From: CAZALT01 sp964485515
GTDB lineage: Bacteria; Actinomycetota; Acidimicrobiia; Acidimicrobiales; Acidimicrobilacustridaceae
Assembly (NCBI GenBank): GCA_964485515.1
Contig: CAZALT010000016.1
Span: 1-33,405 of the forward strand
Length of the DNA stretch: 33,405 nt
Direction of reading: 5' to 3'
A model generated the notes under the pieces. That model was not told the DNA's origin and searched no databases. It saw only the letters and a program-made list of their open reading frames with translations. Positions 7,249 to 15,405 of the stretch are shown one piece after another; position 1 is the first letter of the stretch; each line of letters begins with the position of its first letter. The position numbers and the translations under genes are program-made.

Positions 7249-8220
7249 ATGCAAGACCAAGTTGCCGTCGTCGCCGGTGGTGGTGGGTTCATCGGCGGTC
7301 ACCTCGTGAGATCCCTCATCGACGAGGGTTGGCGAGTCCGTTCGGTGGACGTGAAGCCACTCGAGGACTGGTACCAGGTGCACAGCGACGCCGACAACGT
7401 CGTCGCGAACCTCGAGGAGAGGGGCGCGTGCTACGACGCGACCGAGGGTGCATCCGAGGTGTACACGCTGGCGGCAGACATGGGCGGCATGGGGTTCATC
7501 GAGAACAACAAGGCGCTCTGCATGCTCTCCTCGCTGATCACGACGCACATGCTCCTCGCAGCCCGAGACCACGAGGTCGAGCGCGTGTTCTACTCGTCGT
7601 CTGCGTGCGTCTACGCCGCGGAGCACCAGACCTCGCCCGACGTCGTCGCGTTGAAGGAAGCAGACGCCTACCCCGCCATGCCCGAAGACGGCTATGGCTG
7701 GGAGAAGCTGTTCGGCGAACGGATGTGCCGCCACTTCCTGGAGGACTTCGGCCTCCAGACCCGGGTCGCTCGCTACCACAACGTCTACGGTCCCGACGGC
7801 ACGTGGACGGGCGGTCGGGAGAAGGCTCCGGCGGCGATCTGCCGCAAGATCGCTGAGGCGAAGATCTCCGGCCGCCATGAGATCGACGTGTGGGGTGACG
7901 GGGAGCAGACCCGCAGCTTCATGTACATCGACGACTGCGTGCGAGGCACCAAGATGATCACCCGCAGCGACTTCGCGGAGCCGATCAACCTCGGCAGCGA
8001 TGAGCTGGTCACGATCAACCAGCTCATCGACATCGTCGAGGAGATCGCCGGGATCGAGGTCAACCGCAAGTACGACCTCACCGCACCACAGGGGGTGCGG
8101 GGCCGCAACAGCGACAACACGCTCATCACCGAGACGTTCGGCTGGGCCCCGAGCATCACCCTCAAGGAGGGTCTGGCCCAGACCTACGCCTGGGTCTACG
8201 ACCAAGTCCTGAGTGGATGA
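7249..8220 (+). CDS. GDP-mannose 3,5-epimerase (plant GME-like)
   Basis: Extended short-chain dehydrogenase of 323 residues that closely follows the plant enzyme converting GDP-D-mannose to GDP-L-galactose and GDP-L-gulose. Supporting signatures are the NAD loop GGGGFIGGH (10-18), AADMGGMGFI (75-84), FYSSSACVY (114-122), YGWEK (149-153), GPDGTWTGGREKAPAA (181-196), WGDGEQTRSF (215-224) and GVRGRNSDN (282-290). Relative to Arabidopsis GME, as I recall its numbering, every catalytic residue is kept with a constant offset of 25: Cys145 is C120, Tyr174 is Y149, Lys178 is K153 and Lys217 is K192. A ribosome site AAGGAG lies 8 bases before the ATG. The stop codon overlaps the ATG of the next gene by 4 bases, so it is the first gene of a three-gene operon with glycosyltransferases. 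The likely product enters the surface glycan. Confidence 0.88.
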   Translation: MQDQVAVVAGGGGFIGGHLVRSLIDEGWRVRSVDVKPLEDWYQVHSDADNVVANLEERGACYDATEGASEVYTLAADMGGMGFIENNKALCMLSSLITTHMLLAARDHEVERVFYSSSACVYAAEHQTSPDVVALKEADAYPAMPEDGYGWEKLFGERMCRHFLEDFGLQTRVARYHNVYGPDGTWTGGREKAPAAICRKIAEAKISGRHEIDVWGDGEQTRSFMYIDDCVRGTKMITRSDFAEPINLGSDELVTINQLIDIVEEIAGIEVNRKYDLTAPQGVRGRNSDNTLITETFGWAPSITLKEGLAQTYAWVYDQVLSG

Positions 8221-8990
8221 CCCACCTCGGGGCGCCACACATCCGAAGGACCGATGTCCTCGGTGTTGGCGTCTCCGCCGTCTCCTTCGCGGAGGCTGTC
8301 GCCGAAGTCGACCGACTTCTCGCCACCGGCCGACACAGCTACATCACGGTCACGGGCGTGCACGGCGTCATGGAGTCGCAACGCGACGACCAGCTCAAAG
8401 CGATCCACAACGACGCGGCGATGGCCGTTCCCGATGGCATGCCGCTGGTCTGGGCTTCGCACCGTGCCGGCGCCAACTGGGTCGAGCGGGTCTACGGTCC
8501 AGATCTCATGCTCGCGGTTCTCGAACGGTCGATCGGCGACGGTCGGCGGCACTTCCTCTATGGCGGTGCCGACGGTGTGGCGGAGTTGCTGGCCGAGCGG
8601 CTGGCCGATCGATTTCCGGGGGTGCAGATCGCCGGCACCTACACCCCGCCGTTCCGCCCGCTCACCCCCGACGAGGAGGCCACGGTGACCGAGCTGGTCA
8701 ACTCGAGCCGTGCCGACATCGTGTGGGTCGGTCTGGGCACGCCGAAGCAGGAGCGGTGGATGGCCGAGCACGTCGACGCGTTCGACGCTCCGCTCCTCAT
8801 CGGGGTGGGCGCTGCGTTCGACTTCCATGCGGGCCTGGTGCCCCAGGCCCCGCCGTGGATGCAGGAACGAGGCCTCGAATGGGCCTATCGCCTCACCCGC
8901 GAACCCAAACGCCTGTGGAGGCGCTACCTGCGGAACAACCCTGCCTTCGTCGCGGCGATCCTCCGGGAACGGCCCCGGCTGCTGGCCTGA
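8217..8990 (+). CDS. WecG/TagA/CpsF family glycosyltransferase (GT26)
   Basis: Transfers an amino sugar or uronic-acid sugar to a polyprenyl-linked acceptor at the inner face of the membrane; family members make enterobacterial common antigen, teichoic acid linkage units and capsules. The 257-residue chain carries the family marks: ITVTGVHGVMES (43-54), the catalytic-aspartate segment VPDGMPLVW (71-79), FLYGG after a Rossmann strand, and GLGTPKQERWM near residues 172-182. The basic C-terminus (RLTREPKRLWRRYLRNNPAF) fits the membrane-associating tail of this family. The start codon overlaps the stop of the epimerase gene (ATGA), which shows translational coupling. The third gene of the operon begins 37 bases after its stop. 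Confidence 0.9.
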   Translation: MTHLGAPHIRRTDVLGVGVSAVSFAEAVAEVDRLLATGRHSYITVTGVHGVMESQRDDQLKAIHNDAAMAVPDGMPLVWASHRAGANWVERVYGPDLMLAVLERSIGDGRRHFLYGGADGVAELLAERLADRFPGVQIAGTYTPPFRPLTPDEEATVTELVNSSRADIVWVGLGTPKQERWMAEHVDAFDAPLLIGVGAAFDFHAGLVPQAPPWMQERGLEWAYRLTREPKRLWRRYLRNNPAFVAAILRERPRLLA

Positions 8991-9027
8991 CCAGTCGGTT
9001 CTTACGGTGCGACAGGCTGATGGTCAG

Positions 9028-10158
9028 GTGAGGGTCGTCTTCGTCGCACAGCTACCTCCGCCGGTCCACGGTCAGGCTGTCGTCAACCAGCGCATCGCGG
9101 ATGCCAGCTTCACATCGGTCCAGGTGACCACCGTGCCGATGGCCTTCTCCCGTTCGATCGACGAGGTCTCGAAGGCAACGGTCCGCAAGATCGGGGTCTT
9201 GCTCTCGCTGATCGTTCGCGTCGTGCGCGCTCGTTGCACGACGGACGCCACGACCCTCTGGTACTCGGTCGGGGCGCGGGACCGATCTGCGCTCCTTCGG
9301 GATGCCGTGCTGTTGACCGCAGTGCGGCCCTGGTTCGCCAGGACCATCTTCCACCTCCACGTCGGCGATCTCGATGCGCTTGTCGCACAGTTGCCCGCCG
9401 CGCTCCGACCCTTGGTGAAGCAGGCGTACCGGCGACCGGACGGCATCATCATCCTCGATGAGTCGCTGCAGAGCGGGTCCAAGACGCTGGAGCCCCGTCG
9501 CATCGACGTGCTGGCGAACTGCGTCGATGATCCAGGCGAGGTCAGCCGACCCGCGCCGAAGGACGTCCCCAAGGTCAGCTACATCGGCACGCTCGCCGAG
9601 TCGAAGGGGATCTGGGTGATGCTCGAGGCGTTCCGCCAACTTCACGCCGACCAGGTCGAGTTCTGCGCGTGCATCGTCGGGGAGTCGACCGACGCCGACC
9701 TCCTCGCTCGGTGCAAGCACTTCATCGACCAACATGGCCTCGTCGGCATCGTCGACCTGCCCGGACCCGTGCACGGCCAGGCGAAAGACGAGTTGCTTCG
9801 GTCGACCGACATCTTCTGCTTTCCCAGCCACTACGAGGGCGAGGCGCAGCCCCTCGCCGTGATCGAGGCGATGTCCTACGGCGTGCCCGTCGTGTCCACG
9901 CGTTGGCGGGCCATCCCAGGACTGGTCGAAGACGGGGTCACCGGTGTGCTCGTCGACGCTCATGATCCAACCGGCCTCGGTGGCGCACTGAAGCACCTCC
10001 TGGAGGATCCTGCACGTCGCGAGTCGATGTCGGTCGCGGGCCGAGCCCGCTACGTGGAGCGCTTTCGCCCGGACTCGTATCTGGATCGCCTCGAAGCGCT
10101 GCTTCGCGACCGGCGACCGGTAGCCGGTGACCGGCGACCGGTAACCGGTAACCGGTGA
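9028..10158 (+). CDS. GT4 family glycosyltransferase
   Basis: Retaining GT-B glycosyltransferase of about 376 residues acting in glycan chain assembly at the cytoplasmic membrane. The N-terminal domain begins VRVVFVAQLPPPVHGQA, a common opening of this group. The C-terminal domain carries VSYIGTLAESKGIW, the donor-site segment FPSHYEGEAQPLAVIEAMSYGVPVVST with the EX7E glutamates, and a C-terminal amphipathic stretch. The start is uncertain: GTG at 9028 places the first beta strand at the N-terminus; GTG at 9007 adds seven residues; neither has a strong ribosome site. The last residues, RRPVAGDRRPVTGNR, are encoded by a 21-bp tandem duplication. It is third in the operon with the epimerase and the GT26 enzyme and converges on the nucleotidyltransferase-fold gene. 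Donor and acceptor are unknown. Confidence 0.88.
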   Translation: MRVVFVAQLPPPVHGQAVVNQRIADASFTSVQVTTVPMAFSRSIDEVSKATVRKIGVLLSLIVRVVRARCTTDATTLWYSVGARDRSALLRDAVLLTAVRPWFARTIFHLHVGDLDALVAQLPAALRPLVKQAYRRPDGIIILDESLQSGSKTLEPRRIDVLANCVDDPGEVSRPAPKDVPKVSYIGTLAESKGIWVMLEAFRQLHADQVEFCACIVGESTDADLLARCKHFIDQHGLVGIVDLPGPVHGQAKDELLRSTDIFCFPSHYEGEAQPLAVIEAMSYGVPVVSTRWRAIPGLVEDGVTGVLVDAHDPTGLGGALKHLLEDPARRESMSVAGRARYVERFRPDSYLDRLEALLRDRRPVAGDRRPVTGNR

Positions 10159-10162
10159 CCGG
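10108..10162 (+). repeat. 21-bp tandem repeat at the end of the GT4 gene
   Basis: Units 10108-10128 and 10129-10149 differ at one base, and a partial copy continues to about 10162. Each unit is built from nested CCGGT/ACCGG palindromes. The repeat encodes the C-terminal tail and runs through the TGA stop at 10156-10158. Confidence 0.85.
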
Positions 10163-10241
10163 CCGAGATCGTCTGACCTTGCGACCGCATCGGTCGTCAT
10201 GATGTGCCGTCCGGGCGGGTGGTCCTCGGCCTCCCGGATCC

Positions 10242-11213
10242 TCAGGAGCGGAGAAGCCGGCGCTCGGTTTGGTCGGCCATGGAGCGCGAGATCTCTCGAA
10301 CGATCTCATCGCGGTCTCGTGCGTCGCAGGCGATGGTGAGGTCGGGAGATCCAAGCAACGTGCCCGGTGACTTCGCCGACACGGCGAGCGTAGGACGGCG
10401 CCGGTGCACGGCGGCGCCGCCCGCGAGCTGCCACCGGTTGCCGAGCCGGGACAGCGGGAGGACTCTGGCGTGGGGGAGCAGCACGGCGAATTCTCGGACG
10501 ACCGTCGCGGCGATCGCCATCGCAGCATCGACGTCGGCGCTCTCGAGCACGACCCAGAAGCCGACGGGGGCCAGCGCCCGATCGGCGACGCGCCCGAGAT
10601 TCGCGACGCGCCGGAGAGACGACGCTGGACGGCGCTCGCCGACATCGTTCGGTTCGTCGCCGCGCAGCGCGGCCTGAACTCGGCGAGCCGCATGCGGGGC
10701 GAGAAGTGCGTTCGCTCGTAGTGAGAGTCGGTCGGTGGTTGCTGGGTCGACGGCGACCAGCGCTTGGACGCGATCGACCTGCTGCTTCATCAGTCTCTTC
10801 GACAGCAGGTAGATGTGCTGATCGTCGGGTGCGAGCACCTTGCCGTAGCGACCGTCGACCGCGTTGACGTAGGCCTCGGCGGTCCGAAGCCCGTACTTGC
10901 CGACACCCGTCGGGTCGGCGTCGATGTCGATCTGGGCACCATCCCTGGGGGATCCCGCCACGAAGCAGAAGTTGTAGCTCGCCCGGTCGTATCGCCAGGA
11001 CAGGACCGGGCGGACACCGAGATCGGCCAACGCTCCGTAGACGACACGACGCAGGTAGTGCTCGGACATCGGCACGGGGAGCGCAAGATCGACATCGGAG
11101 AGCTCTCCCCCACCCGCCAGTTCGCTCTCCCCGTGGAGCAGCACCTCCAGACCCGACGACGCGGCGAACGTTCGAAGGATCTGTTGGGCGAGATGTCGAG
11201 AAGGTGTCGCCAA
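10242..11213 (-). CDS. Nucleotidyltransferase-fold protein of glycan operon
   Basis: A 323-residue cytoplasmic protein that I do not recognise as a named enzyme. The N-terminal half resembles the DNA-polymerase-beta-type nucleotidyltransferase fold: LLHGESELAGGGELSDVDLAL gives the glycine pattern and two acidic residues (D40, D42), and QIDIDAD (95-100) could supply the third metal ligand. The loop is longer than the usual GSxxxG. The C-terminal half (about residues 200-323) holds VANLGRVADRALAP, GFWVVLESADVDAAMAIAA and a final helix but no motif I can name. It is the last gene of the minus-strand operon, 9 bases after the APH-like gene, which follows a thymidylate-kinase-like gene. The three together may activate or phosphorylate a sugar or lipid head group; this is inference. 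A non-catalytic role is possible. Confidence 0.55.
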   Translation of the reverse strand: MATPSRHLAQQILRTFAASSGLEVLLHGESELAGGGELSDVDLALPVPMSEHYLRRVVYGALADLGVRPVLSWRYDRASYNFCFVAGSPRDGAQIDIDADPTGVGKYGLRTAEAYVNAVDGRYGKVLAPDDQHIYLLSKRLMKQQVDRVQALVAVDPATTDRLSLRANALLAPHAARRVQAALRGDEPNDVGERRPASSLRRVANLGRVADRALAPVGFWVVLESADVDAAMAIAATVVREFAVLLPHARVLPLSRLGNRWQLAGGAAVHRRRPTLAVSAKSPGTLLGSPDLTIACDARDRDEIVREISRSMADQTERRLLRS

Positions 11214-11222
11214 CGTGGTCTC

Positions 11223-12200
11223 TCAGTTCAGCACGGCATCTGCCAAGCGGAGGCTGCGCGCCAACAGGGCGTCGGCCTGACCCGGATCGGAGGACGCCGC
11301 GACGGCGCGTCGATGCTCGAAGTAGGCGTCTCTGGTCCGCACGTCGAGGTGCAGGGTACAAGCCCCTGCGACCCGAGCGAGCGCTGCCTTGACCGATCGC
11401 TCCGACGCTCCGGCTGCGGCCGCACCGCGCAGGATGAAGTCCAAGAGGTTCATCTGTGCGTCGAGCGGCCGCGCGAGCTCGCATGCTTCCCAGTCGATGA
11501 CGTGGTAGCTGTTCGGTGCGCCGGAGATCACGTTCCACGGCACCAGATCGTTGTGGCAGACGGCGGTCCCGTCGGCCTTCCGGAACACCTGGAGGATCCA
11601 GCGCGCCACGTCCGGGTCGTTCCACCTCGGATGGGCCCCACCGATGAGGCCGGTCACCAGCACATCAGGTCGAGGTGACCGATCGGCCTCGACCAGGACG
11701 GGACCCAGGTGGCTGATCCCGTGCGCGGCGAGCTGCCGCAGGTTCTCCCGCTCCTTCGCGATCAGCGGGATACCGGATGGCCCGCAGGCGATCTTCACCA
11801 CCGTCGACGTCGACGACGAGAGCAGCGTCAGTCGGCGGGTCGGGCCATCGGCTCCGATCATGACCAGGTCGACATCGTCAGGTGACCCGAGTAGTTCGAC
11901 GGCGTCAGCAAGCGGACCGATCAACTCCTCCGGCACGTCGATCCAGATGGGGGTCCGGTGCCAGGTCAAGACGGCCCCGGTCCAGAGCATCCGGCTGAGC
12001 GGGGACCGGCCGGCAAGCATCGACGACGCCCAGCGAACGGAGTCCTTGCGCGGCACGGCCATCTGCGCCCGAGCTCTCGAGTAGACCGACCTCGGCGGCA
12101 ACGAGAACCGCGGGCTTCGACCCTGCTCGTGACGATCGCTCGACACCCCGCGGGATCGTTCCTGGCGGTCGCGCTCGCCACGTCCCTTCATGCCGGTCAC
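11223..12200 (-). CDS. APH-like phosphotransferase
   Basis: Protein-kinase-fold small-molecule phosphotransferase of up to 325 residues. Visible catalytic marks are an ATP-lysine in VVKIACG (K136), a possible pairing glutamate in KERENLRQL, the catalytic loop CHNDLVPWNVI (H216, D218, N223) and the metal-binding aspartate in YHVIDWEA (D236). The substrate might be a sugar, lipid or glycan intermediate because the gene sits between a P-loop kinase and a nucleotidyltransferase-fold gene in a polysaccharide operon. The first 45 residues are arginine-rich and low in complexity. GTG at 12200 forms a GTGA overlap with the stop of the upstream gene and favours coupling; ATG at 12062 is an alternative start. 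The class is well supported; antibiotic phosphorylation is unlikely from context. Confidence 0.75.
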   Translation of the reverse strand: MTGMKGRGERDRQERSRGVSSDRHEQGRSPRFSLPPRSVYSRARAQMAVPRKDSVRWASSMLAGRSPLSRMLWTGAVLTWHRTPIWIDVPEELIGPLADAVELLGSPDDVDLVMIGADGPTRRLTLLSSSTSTVVKIACGPSGIPLIAKERENLRQLAAHGISHLGPVLVEADRSPRPDVLVTGLIGGAHPRWNDPDVARWILQVFRKADGTAVCHNDLVPWNVISGAPNSYHVIDWEACELARPLDAQMNLLDFILRGAAAAGASERSVKAALARVAGACTLHLDVRTRDAYFEHRRAVAASSDPGQADALLARSLRLADAVLN

Positions 12201-12814
12201 GTGCTGGACCTCGCCTGTCGAGCGACGTCGACGATCAGCGCTGCGATGTCAGCGGGATCTCCGGTTGCCTCCACGGTGCGCATCGCGTGGCGGCGGGGTA
12301 GTCGCGTCCAGGCACGCAGCTCCTCGGCGATCTGCTCCGGTGACAGCTCCGCCTTCCGGGATGCGATCAGGGCCGGGGCTGCCTCCAGGAGGATCGTCAC
12401 ATCGGGTGCGGGTGCGAGCCACACCGCGGCTCGCCCGCACCACTGCGGCAGGTGGAACGCCACGCTCGTGGGCTGGCCCACGTAGTTGAAGACCCACCGG
12501 TCGGCGACGACCAGGAAGCGATCCGAACGCGCTGCTGGGCGCATGTAGCGCAGGTATCCGTACCAGCACCGCGCGAGGTTCCGGACCACCCGGGCAAGCG
12601 ACGTCGCTCGGTCCACGGTCCTGATCCGTCCACGCGCCGGCCGCTTCGGCGGTGGGGTGCTGTCGGGCGGCACTGCCGCCCGGAGCGGGTTGGATGACGT
12701 CGGGATGAAGTGGACGTAGGCGAACCCGATGCCGCTGGCTGATGCGATCCGTTCGATCTCGCGGGCCACGGTCGTCTTGCCCACCCCGTCTGGCCCGACG
12801 AGGGTCACGAACAT
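12197..12814 (-). CDS. Thymidylate-kinase-like P-loop kinase
   Basis: A 205-residue P-loop kinase resembling dTMP kinase. The Walker A motif is GPDGVGKTT (7-15), followed by an AREIERIA helix. The DRW at 105-107 corresponds to the DR(Y/H) of thymidylate kinases, and a C-terminal segment VTILLEAAPALIASRK holds the family's lid-like arginine/lysine region. It differs from standard Tmk in its proline-rich residues 42-60 and in its place in a glycan operon, so it is more likely a specialised kinase than the housekeeping enzyme. ATG at 12814 starts just before the P-loop; the open frame upstream encodes only tandem repeats rich in H, G, P, D and R. It is preceded by a GT4 gene 112 bases away and overlaps the APH-like gene by 4 bases. 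Confidence 0.72.
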   Translation of the reverse strand: MFVTLVGPDGVGKTTVAREIERIASASGIGFAYVHFIPTSSNPLRAAVPPDSTPPPKRPARGRIRTVDRATSLARVVRNLARCWYGYLRYMRPAARSDRFLVVADRWVFNYVGQPTSVAFHLPQWCGRAAVWLAPAPDVTILLEAAPALIASRKAELSPEQIAEELRAWTRLPRRHAMRTVEATGDPADIAALIVDVARQARSST

Positions 12815-12870
12815 GGCACGATCCTGGCCTGGTTCGATGAGGTTGGCAGCCACCCAGGACCTGTGCGGTC

Positions 12871-12913
12871 CATGACGCCTGTCCGGCCCATGACGCCTGT
12901 CCGGCCCATGACG
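12871..12913. repeat. 18-bp tandem repeat between GT4 and kinase genes
   Basis: Unit CATGACGCCTGTCCGGCC occurs at 12871-12888 and 12889-12906, with a partial third copy to 12913 and a degraded copy before 12871. It fills much of the 112-base gap inside the minus-strand operon. Confidence 0.85.
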
Positions 12914-12926
12914 ATCGGGGTCGTTC

Positions 12927-14135
12927 TCATCGGCCGAACCTCGATCGGGGCAGCGGGGTGCGCACCGCCTCCGTGTACCAGCTGGTGAGCAGGCCCGGGA
13001 GTCGCGTGTCGAGGTAGCGGTCGGAGCCCCGATGGCGACCTTCGATCGACCCGAGCCCGGCGGCGATCTCACCGACGACGTCACCACATGGGTTGATCAC
13101 GACGCCTTCACCGGGGTGGACCAGGTCGGCGGGTCCACCGAGCGCGAGGCAGATGACGGGGCACCCGAGGGTGACCGCCTCTCCCACTGCCCAAGAGGCC
13201 GAATCGTGCATCGTGGGTTGGAGGAAGGCATCCGCGTCGACCAGCTGCGCGAGCGCCTCTTCACGATGGACCTCGCCCAGGAGCGCGACGCGCTCGCCGA
13301 GGCCGAGGCGCTCGACCATCACCTCGAGTCGTGCCCGCTCGGGGCCGTCTCCGTAGATGTCGAGCGTCCACCCGGCTGCTTCCGGCCGGGTGAGCGCCTC
13401 GACGGCGAGGTGCACGCCTTTCCATGCGACCAGTCGACACATGACGATCGCTCGCCGGTGCGAGCCGACGCGCGGCCGTGCTCGATGACGTTGTCGGTGG
13501 GTCGTGAGATCGGGACTCAGCGCGATGTGGGGTTCGACGACGGTCCTCGCCATGGGTCCGAACCGCTGGGCGACGTCCGTGTTGTTGGCGACCACGAGGC
13601 TCGAGCGCTGCGCCGTGGCCCGCCCGCCGGTCGCCCGTCCGATCGCTCCGGCCACTGTTCGGGCCGCTTCGGCGGCCTTGCTCCGAGACGTGAGCGTCGA
13701 ATAGAGGCACAGCGGGGTGACGGTGGCGCCACCGACGGGTCCCCAGATGTGCGGGATGCCGACGAACGCGGTCGCAGCGGGGAGCCAGTCGAGCGCGAAG
13801 GTCACGTGGTGGGCCACGTCGAACGGGTGCAGCTCCTGGAGGCGTCGGGCACGCCGGAGGACCTTGGCCTGCCACAGCGCGTAGTAGATCTGGACCCCAC
13901 CGGGGCCGCGCTTGGCTCGCAACATCGCTCGGCCGAGGTCGAGGCCTTCGACGACGAGGTTCTGCTGGAGCACCGGATCCGACTGCATCGCATCATGGAT
14001 CGCCCCGAGGTTCTTCTTCCGGGTGAGCAGGTGGACCTGATGGTGTTGGGCCGCGGCCCGAGCGAGACCCCAGCCGCTTCCGGGTTCGGACCCCTTCCCG
14101 GGCTCGCAGGCATAGGCGCACATGAGCACCCTCAT
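12927..14135 (-). CDS. GT4 family glycosyltransferase
   Basis: A GT-B glycosyltransferase of 402 residues. It opens MRVLMCAYACEPGKGSEPG, the loop typical of GT4 enzymes near the acceptor site. The C-terminal domain shows VMCRLVAWKGVHLAVEAL, LDIYGDGPER and FLQPTMHDSASWAVGEAVTLGCPVI, the last holding the region of the EX7E motif in altered form (HDSASWAVGEA). The ATG at 14135 overlaps the stop of the flippase gene by 4 bases (ATGA), which sets the start. The open frame in this reading continues far upstream into the flippase gene, but that part is a shadow. It is the fourth gene of the minus-strand operon and probably adds a sugar to the repeat unit. Confidence 0.9.
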   Translation of the reverse strand: MRVLMCAYACEPGKGSEPGSGWGLARAAAQHHQVHLLTRKKNLGAIHDAMQSDPVLQQNLVVEGLDLGRAMLRAKRGPGGVQIYYALWQAKVLRRARRLQELHPFDVAHHVTFALDWLPAATAFVGIPHIWGPVGGATVTPLCLYSTLTSRSKAAEAARTVAGAIGRATGGRATAQRSSLVVANNTDVAQRFGPMARTVVEPHIALSPDLTTHRQRHRARPRVGSHRRAIVMCRLVAWKGVHLAVEALTRPEAAGWTLDIYGDGPERARLEVMVERLGLGERVALLGEVHREEALAQLVDADAFLQPTMHDSASWAVGEAVTLGCPVICLALGGPADLVHPGEGVVINPCGDVVGEIAAGLGSIEGRHRGSDRYLDTRLPGLLTSWYTEAVRTPLPRSRFGR

Positions 14136-15373
14136 CCGCGGGCTCCCACGTCGCCAGCCGGTTCCTGGCCCGACGGGCTGCGCAGGAACGTGACCCACCA
14201 GATCGGGCACACGATCGCGGCGCCGATCGCCATTCCCCACGCAGCACCGGCGACGCCGGCGTGGTGGGCGCCGACGAGGCCGGCGACCACGATCCCGACG
14301 CCCAAGACGACCCGGATCCGCAGCGCGGCACCGGCTCGCTCCAGGACGCGCAGGCCCCACATCGCACCCATTCCGGCTCCGCTCATGAGCATGTAGCCCA
14401 TCGTCCCGGGGAGCGCCTCTTGGGCCACACCCCATGAATCGCCGAGTAGAGCGGTGCCGAGCGAATCGGGGATGACGGCGAGCAGGACGGTCCAGCACAG
14501 CACCGCTGCGCACAGGAAGGCCGAGGCCGACGCCACGAACCGCGGGAGACGAGCGGGGTTCGTCTGGCGAACGACGACGGCATGGGGGATCACATAGTAG
14601 GAGCAGCCCGCCACCAGGGGTGTGAGCGGACCGGTGAGGGTCTGCGCGCCTCGCAGGCCGGCCACGCCGTCGATCCCGACGATCGCGGCGGTACCGAACG
14701 CCACCAGTTGGGCGCTGCCCTGCCCGGCGAGGAAGTCGAGCAGGAACCGCCAGCCCAGATCGAGGTTCGATCGGGTCCAGGAGCGGGCTGCCGAGAAGAC
14801 CGGTGACAATCGCTGCAGGAACCAGATCGCGGCGATGGAGGCGAGTGCGCCGACCACCCACACCCAGACGATGCCCGAGGCGCTCATACGCCCGGATGCC
14901 CACAACCCGAGCCCCATCACGACCTGTACGACGAGGTAGATCAGGTCGGCCGCCGCGGCCTGCTCTGGCCGGTGCATGGTGAAGAGCACTTGGCGGAGGG
15001 CGTCCTGGTAGATGGAGAGCGCGCACGCCAGCGCGAACGGCAGCACGAAGGACCAGACCCGCTCGCCGGTGAGAGCGAGCACGCCGACCGTGGCGATCCC
15101 GGTCGCGACCGCGACGAGCAGGCTCGCCGCCAACGCTCCTCCACCGGCCGCGACGATCCGATCCTGGGTCCGGGCCGACCAGCGGATCAGCAGGGGTTCC
15201 GTCGACAGCGAGCCGGCGACCCCACGACCGAGCAGCATGATGAGGAAGCCCATGCCGAACTCGCCGAACATCGAGACGCTGGACGTACGGGCGACGACAA
15301 CGGTGACGAGCAGGGTCTGGAGGCTTTGGGCTCCCTGGCCGATGAAGGTCCAGCTGGCTTTACGAACCGACAT
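14132..15373 (-). CDS. Wzx-type polysaccharide flippase (MOP superfamily)
   Basis: Polytopic membrane protein of 413 residues with about 12 hydrophobic segments spread evenly, as in MATE/Wzx lipid-linked oligosaccharide flippases. The N-terminus SVRKASWTFIGQGAQSLQTLLVTVVVARTSS matches the usual first helix pair of this group. The role would be to move the undecaprenyl-linked repeat unit across the cytoplasmic membrane before polymerisation. It lies 32 bases after the Wzy-type gene and overlaps the following GT4 gene by 4 bases, so it is in the same transcript. The low-conservation family name rests on topology and neighbours; a related exporter of the MOP superfamily is the only real alternative. 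Confidence 0.85.
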   Translation of the reverse strand: MSVRKASWTFIGQGAQSLQTLLVTVVVARTSSVSMFGEFGMGFLIMLLGRGVAGSLSTEPLLIRWSARTQDRIVAAGGGALAASLLVAVATGIATVGVLALTGERVWSFVLPFALACALSIYQDALRQVLFTMHRPEQAAAADLIYLVVQVVMGLGLWASGRMSASGIVWVWVVGALASIAAIWFLQRLSPVFSAARSWTRSNLDLGWRFLLDFLAGQGSAQLVAFGTAAIVGIDGVAGLRGAQTLTGPLTPLVAGCSYYVIPHAVVVRQTNPARLPRFVASASAFLCAAVLCWTVLLAVIPDSLGTALLGDSWGVAQEALPGTMGYMLMSGAGMGAMWGLRVLERAGAALRIRVVLGVGIVVAGLVGAHHAGVAGAAWGMAIGAAIVCPIWWVTFLRSPSGQEPAGDVGARG

Positions 15374-15405
15374 GCGCCCGTCGGAGTTCGATCATCTCGA
15401 TGCCG

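Noticed and set aside
5738..8220. Complete sialic acid or legionaminic acid pathway
   Set aside because: Only the activating enzyme is present; no NeuB- or NeuC-like gene in the window.
12815..13087. N-terminal extension of the thymidylate-kinase-like protein
   Set aside because: The sequence is tandem-repeat DNA encoding HGPDRR units; the P-loop domain starts at the ATG at 12814.
14136..15026. N-terminal extension of the GT4 frame into the flippase gene
   Set aside because: The GT4 protein begins at MRVLMCAYACEPG (14135) with an ATGA overlap; upstream residues are Arg-rich shadow.
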